DNA of 7,037 nt from CAYRSA01 sp964494845. GTDB lineage: Bacteria; Patescibacteriota; Saccharimonadia; Saccharimonadales; JAGQNJ01. Where the stretch lies: positions 1 to 7,037 of the forward strand of contig CAZBSC010000033.1 of the NCBI GenBank assembly GCA_964494845.1, in the 5' to 3' direction. The notes under the pieces were generated by a model. The model searched no databases. It saw nothing but the letters and a program-made list of their open reading frames with translations, and was not told where the DNA came from. Both the position numbers and the translations under genes were made by a program. Shown here piece by piece: positions 1 to 5,863 of this stretch (its first letter is position 1; each line of letters starts with the position of its first letter).

Positions 1-3000
1 ATCTCGCAGTCCTATCTGGACACTGTTTCGGAAAAAGACCCTCGAGAATTTCTATCGAATATTTCATCTAACATGCCGACCTTCAATAGCTCAATTGAAG
101 ATGACAGAAGCTATACGGCTAAGCACATCGAATGGTTAAAGCTTGATGGTTTTGATTTTGGAACGTCTACCCAGTCAATAAATAATGAATGGTATAAAAA
201 TATTCTGGATCTTAGAAAAGAAATTAAGCAGTTAAGAGCTGACTTAATGCAGCAGAAAGTTGAGCTAGATCAAGCATTTCTGAAAAAGGATAAAGTTCTA
301 CAGACACGGGAAAAACTCAAAGAAAAAAGTCAGGCCAACAAATTAATCTTCGAGAAAAATACAAATTATGAATGGCTTAAGAACGAAAAGGACTATATAC
401 GTGATGTCGGCTACGAGTCTCTCGCTAGCATAACAGAGAGAGTGATTACTTTATTCGTCTCCAAAGTAGTCGATCGTAAAGTAAATGCTTTCTCCGCAAG
501 GATAAATGATTTTAAACTTTCAAAGGAGCTAGATAAGCTTTTGCGTGAACTTCCACTCGAACTGTATGAAACCTACCGCTCAATCATTTTCGATTCGGAT
601 AAATCAAGAAGAGAACGTCGTCAAAAGTTGGAAGCAATTCAAAAGTATTTTGCAGGTAGGGCCAGCGCTCAAATAAAATGGATGAAGAATGTCGCTGAAG
701 TTAGTAAGTTTGAAAAGTTGGCAAATTCCATATCTATTCATGCTACAAAATTAGAAACAAAGCTTGGTGAGCTGAACAGCCAACTAAGTGCTGAATTACT
801 GGATGAAATTTCAATGCAGAGATTCGAGGACTTGTACAAGGAGCATGGAAGTAAGTTATTCGATCTGATACATCGACGACATGCTATTGGCGAAGACCTG
901 AAGAGTCATATAAATCTTAACCCTAATTCTGTTCGTGAAGAAATCATGCGAGATAAACAGGAGTATGATGCACAAGTAAAGAACTATGTGCGAAACAGAA
1001 TTGCTGAGCAGTCACGGAGGTACCGTTCTGAAAAGCGGTATAGGGCCGCACTCGAAGGTATTGCTTGGAAGTTGAGTAAAACAAAGAAAGCATACAAGAC
1101 ATTCGATCGTCTTAAGTCGGATCCCTTCAATTTCGAAGCAATGTCTGCCGTCACTCCAATATGGATGATGGGACTTGATGACGCATCTCGCGTATTGCCG
1201 CTTCAGAATAATTTATTCGATTACGTTATCATAGATGAAGCGTCACAGTGTAATATTTCCTATACTTTGCCAGTTATGTACCGTGCCAAACACGCAATCT
1301 TTTTTGGAGACACGCTACAAATGCGTGACACCACAATCGCGTTTAAGTCCAACAACCAACTATTGTCACTGGCCAATAAGCATGCAATTCCAGAGGACTT
1401 ACAGATAAAAGCTGAAGGTGATTCAGTTAAATCAGTCATGGACATTGCAAAACTCAATGGATTTGAAACAACTGTTCTTAAGAAGCATTATCGATCCCCG
1501 CTAGAGTTGATTGGTTTTTCAAACGATAATTTCTATGCACCTAAAAATCGAAAACTGGAAGTAGTCAACGACGACATACTTGCTACTGAAGACGGCCGCG
1601 TATTAAAAACTCACCTCATTCAAGCAAACCCAAATGTTGAGATATCTGCAAAGTCTAATCTTACTGAGGCCTACTACATTAAACAGTTAATTGAGAAGAT
1701 CCAATCAGATGAGCGCACTAAGGATAGATCAATAGCAGTACTATCGTTCTTCAATGAACAGGCAGAACTACTCCGTCGAGTAATACCCGATGAGAGCATA
1801 AAGATATCTGCGATCGAGGGCATTCAGGGAGACGAGCGCGATATCATAATATATTCGTTTGTTATTAAAACTCCTCAGGAGAAATCTCGATACAATCGAC
1901 TTACCGGTGAAGGTGGGGAGTTAAACAAAGAAATTGCGGCTGGTCGCGTCAATGTTGCCTTTAGTCGTGCGAAACTTCAGGTACATGCCGTTACTTCGCT
2001 TGCGCCGCACTTATGGCCTGACGGTGTGTGGATTAAAAAATATCTTGAATATATTGAGGAGCATGGACGAGTAAATAGGTTGTCAAAATCAGAACAGCAC
2101 TTTGACTCTCATTTCGAAGAAGAAGTATTTAGTTACTTGATGCAAAAGCTTGATATGGGAAAATACCGAGTCGCAACCCAGGTAGAAAGTTGTGGCTTTA
2201 AGATTGATCAAGTCATTACTAATATCAAGACGGGTAAGAAACTAGCTATTGAGTGTGATGGCCCTACTCACTTTGATGACGGAGACGGTCAGGTACGAGT
2301 TGAAAGTGATTATGACAGGCAGCTTGTTCTTGAGACTGCACACTGGCATTTTTATCGAATTTCATATATTGACTGGCAGCAAACTCGCAAAACAGCACAA
2401 GACGACCTCTTGAGCTATATTAAAGATCATTTTTCAGATCGTAAAAAGCAAATAAGCACTGAGCGAAAAAAAATAATTGAGCAAGAGTATGTGCCGGTAG
2501 AAGTTGAAGTGCCCGAAGATTTCATCGCCGAACAAAAGGAACGGGCCGCCAATATCAGCTCTCGTGGTTACTTCGGGAGGCCCCCTGCTAAATTTAAGGA
2601 GCATAGTGTAGGAACAACACCTCAGCTCGGATTATTTGTGGCCAGCAAAAGTCCGGACGAGTTATCAGATGAGATTACCGAAGGGCCATTGACCAAAAAA
2701 AACAGTACTGTAGTTGAACCCGTTGTAAAGTCTTCACAAAGTAACGACACTTCAAGCGTTTTTAAGCAAATTGATGAAATAGTACTCAGTAAAAAACGCT
2801 CTGTTGTAGTATCCAAGCGAGGAGATAACGTGTACTGGTTTAATGAAAAAGTGAGTGGTAGTAGTTATAGTGGTTTTACTCAAAAAGGCTTCGGTATAAA
2901 TTCTGACGATTATGAAGATTTTAAACAAGCCCTAAAAGCTATTTCAAACAATGCTTCAGCACCAGAGAAAAGATTTAAAGTGAACTCGACGACAGATGTT

Positions 3001-3132
3001 GTGATTTATCATCCATCTCCAGGTATTGTTGATATTCGTCAGCACATAACATCACAGAAATACACAGGTTGGACCAAGAAAGGAATTCGAGTAACAGATG
3101 TGAACGCTAAACTAATAGCGGAACAATTATAG
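1..3132 (+). CDS. SF1 helicase fused to a PD-(D/E)XK nuclease and tandem PC4-like repeats (5'-partial)
   Basis: The frame is open from base 1, so the first ATG (73) is internal and the N-terminus, including Walker A, lies off-window; 1043 residues are visible (numbered from base 1). Residues about 66-120 look like coiled coil. Helicase motifs follow in order: Walker B DEASQ (412-416), GDTLQ (436-440, where relatives usually have GDPxQ), HYRSP with R498, GIQGDERD (607-614), and GRVNVAFSRAK with R649 and R656. This order fits Upf1/Dna2-like SF1 enzymes, which translocate on nucleic acid using ATP. Residues about 702-800 match an MTES_1575/Vsr-like PD-(D/E)XK nuclease: E706, D736, E751-C-D753, with D in the usual K position. 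A low-complexity linker follows. Two PC4-like repeats (about 924-982 and 988-1043) share YxGxTxKG and probably bind single-stranded DNA. A DNA-processing or defence role, as in helicase-Vsr proteins such as Hhe, is inferred. The gene ends 56 bases from a convergent nuclease gene. Confidence 0.88.
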   Translation: MSQSYLDTVSEKDPREFLSNISSNMPTFNSSIEDDRSYTAKHIEWLKLDGFDFGTSTQSINNEWYKNILDLRKEIKQLRADLMQQKVELDQAFLKKDKVLQTREKLKEKSQANKLIFEKNTNYEWLKNEKDYIRDVGYESLASITERVITLFVSKVVDRKVNAFSARINDFKLSKELDKLLRELPLELYETYRSIIFDSDKSRRERRQKLEAIQKYFAGRASAQIKWMKNVAEVSKFEKLANSISIHATKLETKLGELNSQLSAELLDEISMQRFEDLYKEHGSKLFDLIHRRHAIGEDLKSHINLNPNSVREEIMRDKQEYDAQVKNYVRNRIAEQSRRYRSEKRYRAALEGIAWKLSKTKKAYKTFDRLKSDPFNFEAMSAVTPIWMMGLDDASRVLPLQNNLFDYVIIDEASQCNISYTLPVMYRAKHAIFFGDTLQMRDTTIAFKSNNQLLSLANKHAIPEDLQIKAEGDSVKSVMDIAKLNGFETTVLKKHYRSPLELIGFSNDNFYAPKNRKLEVVNDDILATEDGRVLKTHLIQANPNVEISAKSNLTEAYYIKQLIEKIQSDERTKDRSIAVLSFFNEQAELLRRVIPDESIKISAIEGIQGDERDIIIYSFVIKTPQEKSRYNRLTGEGGELNKEIAAGRVNVAFSRAKLQVHAVTSLAPHLWPDGVWIKKYLEYIEEHGRVNRLSKSEQHFDSHFEEEVFSYLMQKLDMGKYRVATQVESCGFKIDQVITNIKTGKKLAIECDGPTHFDDGDGQVRVESDYDRQLVLETAHWHFYRISYIDWQQTRKTAQDDLLSYIKDHFSDRKKQISTERKKIIEQEYVPVEVEVPEDFIAEQKERAANISSRGYFGRPPAKFKEHSVGTTPQLGLFVASKSPDELSDEITEGPLTKKNSTVVEPVVKSSQSNDTSSVFKQIDEIVLSKKRSVVVSKRGDNVYWFNEKVSGSSYSGFTQKGFGINSDDYEDFKQALKAISNNASAPEKRFKVNSTTDVVIYHPSPGIVDIRQHITSQKYTGWTKKGIRVTDVNAKLIAEQL

Positions 3133-3139
3133 AATTCTT

Positions 3140-3164
3140 TAGATGTTATCTTAGAAGGCATCTA
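3140..3164. terminator. weak hairpin between convergent genes
   Basis: TAGATG (3140-3145) can pair with CATCTA (3159-3164) around a 13-base loop. It sits in the 56-base gap between two convergent genes, where a shared terminator would be expected. The stem is short and no T-tract follows on either strand, so the terminator role is a guess from position. Confidence 0.2.
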
Positions 3165-3188
3165 TCGAACTAGTATGTTGTATGCTGA

Positions 3189-3884
3189 CTATTTGAGTTT
3201 TTTGAGGCGGAGGTTGCCTAGGTCTACAGGTTCACCAACGACTTTGTGCATGGCTTCTGCGACATCTTCGATACTAAAGTATATTCCGGTAGTGCGTTTT
3301 AAGTGATTTCGAACAGTACGAGCGACATCTTCTGAATATATAATCTTGCCAATCGTTTGCGGGGCAAGCGCGCTGACTCGTTTCCAAAAGCCGTCAAGTT
3401 CATTATTTAAAATACATTTTTTTGAAAGATATACGATTAGTTCTGCGGCTGTTTTGAAGTCTGACTTATCCATAAGGTCTAAACTGAACACAAGTTTTGA
3501 AGCAATGGGTTTGCCGAAGTTGACTCTAAAAACTTCTACTTGCCGACCATTTAATAACAAGATCCAATCAATGCCTTCGTTGGCTGCATAATTAAGACTT
3601 TGTCTTAGATGCTTTTGGTCTAAATCAAGCTGTATTGATTTCACCTCGACGACAAAGTGCTTTTTTCGCCCAACCTGAACAACGTAGTCAGCGTATTCGC
3701 CTCGAATTCGAAACTCAGTCTTAATTTCTTCAAGCTCTTTGTACCCCAAAACCTCAGTTAAGAAGCTATTGGTCATAATGCGCGTTGCTGATTCATCGAG
3801 GTTCGAAAACTCTTTTCGCAGATATTTACGTTTGTATTTTTTTAGTTTTTCCCTAACATCGTTTACCTGATTAGTCGTAGCCAT
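3189..3884 (-). CDS. stand-alone HsdR N-terminal-type nuclease (PD-(D/E)XK)
   Basis: This 231-residue protein resembles the HSDR_N_2 family, the nuclease domain of type I restriction HsdR subunits, but no helicase, methylase or specificity subunit accompanies it. The catalytic pattern is complete: E31 in ESATR, D66 in YADYVV, and E80-V-K82 in VVEVKS, followed by RQSLNYAANEG (94-104), whose Q-x-x-x-Y resembles the QxxxY element of HsdR nucleases. Residues about 160-231 match no domain I recognise. The ATG at 3884 is well supported, because an in-frame TAA lies two codons upstream and the next Met is residue 37 inside the nuclease core. No Shine-Dalgarno is present; an extended -10 box (TGaCATAAT) ends six bases before the ATG, suggesting a leaderless mRNA. 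The protein presumably cuts DNA, but its target and partners cannot be read from the sequence. It is convergent with the helicase-nuclease gene, so co-transcription is ruled out. Confidence 0.85.
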   Translation of the reverse strand: MATTNQVNDVREKLKKYKRKYLRKEFSNLDESATRIMTNSFLTEVLGYKELEEIKTEFRIRGEYADYVVQVGRKKHFVVEVKSIQLDLDQKHLRQSLNYAANEGIDWILLLNGRQVEVFRVNFGKPIASKLVFSLDLMDKSDFKTAAELIVYLSKKCILNNELDGFWKRVSALAPQTIGKIIYSEDVARTVRNHLKRTTGIYFSIEDVAEAMHKVVGEPVDLGNLRLKKLK

Positions 3885-3890
3885 GCGTTA

Positions 3891-3899
3891 ATTATGTCA
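3891..3899 (-). promoter_or_regulatory. extended -10 promoter of the HsdR-N nuclease gene
   Basis: On the minus strand the sequence reads TGaCATAAT, an extended -10 element. Six bases (TAACGC) separate it from the ATG. No good -35 hexamer sits at 16-18 bases, which is tolerated for extended -10 promoters. The spacing would place transcription initiation at or next to the start codon. Confidence 0.5.
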
Positions 3900-3967
3900 C
3901 CAAAAACACCCAATAGAAAACGTTAATGCAAATTACTCCAAATGTGACAGAAAAGCTCAGCGAAATT

Positions 3968-3997
3968 TTTACTAAATAAAGGGTTCGACACTATATA
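3968..3997 (+). promoter_or_regulatory. possible promoter of the structured region
   Basis: TTTACT (3968-3973) and TATATA (3992-3997) are separated by 18 bases. They lie just upstream of the G-rich start (about 4000) of the candidate structured RNA. The -35 match is poor and the region is AT-rich, so this is suggestive only. Confidence 0.35.
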
Positions 3998-3999
3998 GG

Positions 4000-4140
4000 G
4001 GCGGGTTAGTGCATTTTGTCGGCATCGGTAGAAACCGATGAATTGTAGGGTTCAAGAACCGAGTCCAGCCGAAAACCAGTTGAGAATCCTACACTAAAAA
4101 CAATATTCGAGACCGCTTGCGTTTTTTCGGCGCGGTTATT
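4000..4140 (+). ncRNA. candidate structured RNA of unknown class
   Basis: No open frame of note occupies this stretch, yet several pairings nest well. CATCGGT (4023-4029) pairs perfectly with ACCGATG (4034-4040) around an AGAA tetraloop. TGTAGGGTTC (4044-4053) pairs over ten positions, one of them G-U, with GAATCCTACA (4084-4093). TTAG (4006-4009) with CTAA (4094-4097) can close the unit. TCGGC (4019-4023) can pair with GCCGA (4068-4072) inside the long stem's loop, forming a possible pseudoknot, and an A/T-rich extension of that pairing follows. GACCGC (4111-4116) with GCGGTT (4132-4137) adds a downstream hairpin. A possible promoter precedes the region. I compared it by eye with tmRNA, RNase P RNA, SRP RNA, T-box and hammerhead signatures and found no match. 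It could be a small RNA, a cis-regulatory leader, or chance. The distance to the next gene and an intervening promoter argue against a simple leader. Confidence 0.4.
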
Positions 4141-4158
4141 GAGCTCTACGATTCAATA

Positions 4159-4211
4159 GTGTTTATGACTCAGCCAAGAGTTTTGATTACTTTGGTGATA
4201 CAAAGTAATGA
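4159..4211 (+). repeat. 53-base direct repeat with hairpin, copy 1
   Basis: This matches 5047-5099 at 49 of 53 positions without gaps; the last 37 bases (4175-4211) are identical. The core holds a perfect nine-base stem, ATTACTTTG (4186-4194) and CAAAGTAAT (4201-4209), around a GTGATA loop. No T-tract follows on either strand, so it does not look like a standard terminator. It lies 136 bases before the ATG of the HEXXH gene. A REP-like palindromic element or a regulatory element is possible. Confidence 0.85.
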
Positions 4212-4310
4212 CACCGCTAACCGACAGGATTGCAAGAAAGAGGCTTGAGCCAGGGCGGTCTCTTTGCATACTTTCTGGGCTGTTGCAGAAATTATGAAAC
4301 CTGCTTGTGC

Positions 4311-4338
4311 TTGCATAAACCCAACGCGATACTACAAT
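4311..4338 (+). promoter_or_regulatory. promoter of the HEXXH orphan gene
   Basis: TTGCAT (4311-4316) and TACAAT (4333-4338) are separated by 16 bases, a good sigma-70-type match. The -10 ends nine bases before the ATG at 4348, so the transcript would start within a few bases of that codon. This is the main reason for choosing 4348 as the start. Confidence 0.55.
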
Positions 4339-4347
4339 AAGCGTACT

Positions 4348-5004
4348 ATGGTAGATCTTGCGCCAATGTTGCCAATTGAAGTCCAGGCAGAGTATGCCGC
4401 CAGATACGCTATTGGTCAGATAACACCAGACATTACCTCGATGCGATACACCCATCGGGTTATATACCAACGCGCAAGAGCGCATCTGCAAGATGAAATG
4501 CCCGTTGGTATTAGGAGTACTTTTAAGGTTGCACAAAATGAAGTTGTTAGTTACGAGGTGGGCGACATACCAAATATGCTGGATGCACTCGAAGCAGTTA
4601 TCGGTGAAAGGCCCAGTTGGATGTATGATACTGACTATATTGTCGAACATGAGGGCGACCATGGCGAGGCTGCGATAGGAGCTCGTGCTTCAGCCTGTTT
4701 ATACGGTGCAAGTGTTAGTTACGGGTTAGAGCGAAAACATGGCAGTAGTAGATATACACCCACAGATGGTCGCCGACCCTATATATCCAGAGTATTCACT
4801 CGATATATAGCAGATCATCCTATGCCTGTTATTGCAGCAGCCTCCGTAACGGTAAGGCCCCAGGAGCCATCAAATGCTGATCTAACGTTGTTGCAGCGGT
4901 TCGGCTACAAAAACCCTCGGGAGCTCGATGCACGAATCCTATTATGGAATGAGGTTAACCCCGATTATCAGTTATTGCGGCCACGATCATGCATTGAAGA
5001 CTAA
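4348..5004 (+). CDS. orphan protein with HEXXH motif, possible metalloprotein
   Basis: I do not recognise a named family for this 218-residue protein. The frame is open upstream, with a TTG at 4264 and an ATG at 4294, but neither has a Shine-Dalgarno sequence. A promoter (TTGCAT-16-TACAAT) ends nine bases before the ATG at 4348, which I therefore chose. The main feature is H101-E102-G103-D104-H105 followed by GEAA. HEXXH commonly binds zinc in metallopeptidases. The acidic D104 is unusual in most of these, although deformylases have HExDH. E128 lies 23 residues after H105 and could be a third ligand, by spacing only. The C-terminal part (about 165-205) contains a PSNADLTLLQRFGY segment that looks like a small helical module. 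There is no signal peptide or membrane segment, so a cytoplasmic location is likely. The gene lies between the two copies of the 53-base repeat and may be horizontally acquired. Protease function is not established. Confidence 0.75.
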   Translation: MVDLAPMLPIEVQAEYAARYAIGQITPDITSMRYTHRVIYQRARAHLQDEMPVGIRSTFKVAQNEVVSYEVGDIPNMLDALEAVIGERPSWMYDTDYIVEHEGDHGEAAIGARASACLYGASVSYGLERKHGSSRYTPTDGRRPYISRVFTRYIADHPMPVIAAASVTVRPQEPSNADLTLLQRFGYKNPRELDARILLWNEVNPDYQLLRPRSCIED

Positions 5005-5017
5005 GGGGTTTGACCCC
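5005..5017 (+). terminator. small stem-loop directly after the HEXXH gene
   Basis: GGGGT (5005-5009) and ACCCC (5013-5017) can pair around a TTG loop, immediately after the TAA. The stem is GC-rich, but no T-tract follows, so it could be a weak terminator or an RNA-stabilising 3' hairpin. Confidence 0.3.
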
Positions 5018-5046
5018 AGGCATCGGCGAATTACTGCTATTAAAGG

Positions 5047-5099
5047 GTGTTTAGGGCTTAGTCAAGAGTTTTGATTACTTTGGTGATACAAAGTAATGA
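5047..5099 (+). repeat. 53-base direct repeat with hairpin, copy 2
   Basis: This is the second copy of the element at 4159-4211, exactly 888 bases downstream, with four mismatches that all lie in the first 16 bases. The stem (5074-5082 with 5089-5097) and the GTGATA loop are unchanged. It lies 103 bases before the next orphan gene, so both copies have the same orientation and position relative to the gene that follows. Confidence 0.85.
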
Positions 5100-5168
5100 G
5101 GCAGATATTTGCATATGTTACGGATGGAACAGTCGTAGGGCTAGAATTCAATAATTAAAATACATTCG

Positions 5169-5196
5169 TTGAAATAAAATTGGATTATTATATAAT
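5169..5196 (+). promoter_or_regulatory. near-consensus sigma-70-type promoter
   Basis: TTGAAA (5169-5174) and a perfect TATAAT (5191-5196) are separated by 16 bases in AT-rich sequence. The -10 ends six bases before the ATG at 5203, so the predicted transcription start coincides with the start codon. There is no room for a ribosome binding site, which implies a leaderless mRNA. Confidence 0.8.
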
Positions 5197-5202
5197 CTTT
5201 GT

Positions 5203-5856
5203 ATGAGCTTGCAAGAAATAGAAGCATTTGAATCAGCTTTAGGCCAAGAAGGTGTCGATATGTTGAGCGCTACGCTCGACACATATAATGACCCACAGGC
5301 GCTAGGTCGACAGTTAGCAAAAACCTACGGCCATACACACTTAGGCGGCGTAGTTGCCTATAATTCTGACTATTCTGTTTTATTAGACCCTACGGGGACA
5401 TCAGAAAGTTGGTTTTTTCCTCGAAATGCCTATTTGCGAGGAGGGCTATACGGCGTACATGTCGCGTATAACTTTCTTAATGCGCATTCTATTGAGCAGG
5501 TCTGCGGGGTTGACCCGGTCGTTGTTATGGCAAACGAATCCGGACGTTTTCCCGGTATTCCAACAGTCGTTTTTGATACAATATCTCCAGAAGAAAAAGT
5601 TGCGCTAGCGCTGGTAGACGCTGGTCATAGGGGGTGGCAAGAGAGCCCCGAGTACCACGATTTGATAAATGACTGGATAGGCGGAATATCACCTGAGAAA
5701 CAATTCCAGGACTTCGTCAGGGTAGGTCTGGGGGCTGTATTGGCTAGCATGCGGGGCGCTTATAGCCACGCAAAAATGGCCGATGTAGTGGAAATGGATA
5801 TGGAGTTAGAATGGGCTCATGCAGTGGACTACAATGTCGAGTTTAGACCAGAATAA
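5203..5856 (+). CDS. orphan protein of unknown function, probably leaderless
   Basis: This 217-residue protein matches no family I recognise. The start is firm: an in-frame TGA lies at 5170-5172, no other start codon falls between it and the ATG, and the -10 box TATAAT ends six bases upstream. The protein is acidic and looks soluble, with no signal peptide or clear membrane helix. Visible segments include a Gly/aromatic-rich stretch (about residues 43-95, with YGHTHLGGVV and YLRGGLYGVHVAYN), and a C-terminal half with a run of likely helices (about 128-217). No catalytic motif stands out. It follows the second copy of the 53-base repeat and a strong promoter of its own. It shares its repeat and promoter arrangement with the HEXXH gene, but I see no sequence similarity between the two proteins. 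It is convergent with the aminopeptidase gene, only seven bases away. The reading frame is convincing; the function is unknown. Confidence 0.75.
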   Translation: MSLQEIEAFESALGQEGVDMLSATLDTYNDPQALGRQLAKTYGHTHLGGVVAYNSDYSVLLDPTGTSESWFFPRNAYLRGGLYGVHVAYNFLNAHSIEQVCGVDPVVVMANESGRFPGIPTVVFDTISPEEKVALALVDAGHRGWQESPEYHDLINDWIGGISPEKQFQDFVRVGLGAVLASMRGAYSHAKMADVVEMDMELEWAHAVDYNVEFRPE

Positions 5857-5863
5857 GACTAGT

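Noticed and set aside
73..75. ATG at 73 as the start of the helicase gene
   Set aside because: The same frame is open without a stop back to base 1, and the helicase lacks its Walker A region, so the gene begins before the window.
4000..4140. tmRNA, RNase P RNA, SRP RNA, T-box or hammerhead ribozyme
   Set aside because: None of the diagnostic core sequences is present; only a loose resemblance to GGTTCAA and GAAA pieces was seen.
4186..4209. Repeat hairpin as an intrinsic terminator
   Set aside because: Neither copy is followed by a T-tract on either strand.
4264..4347. N-terminal extension of the HEXXH protein from TTG 4264 or ATG 4294
   Set aside because: No ribosome binding site precedes either codon, and a good promoter with its -10 at 4333-4338 lies inside the extension.
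4153..4662. 169-codon minus-strand reading frame
   Set aside because: It runs antisense across the repeat and the HEXXH gene, resembles no protein family, and its end is just the translated hairpin repeat.
4159..5099. CRISPR array or integron attC sites
   Set aside because: There are only two copies, 888 bases apart, with a gene between them, and the element lacks the paired core sites of attC.
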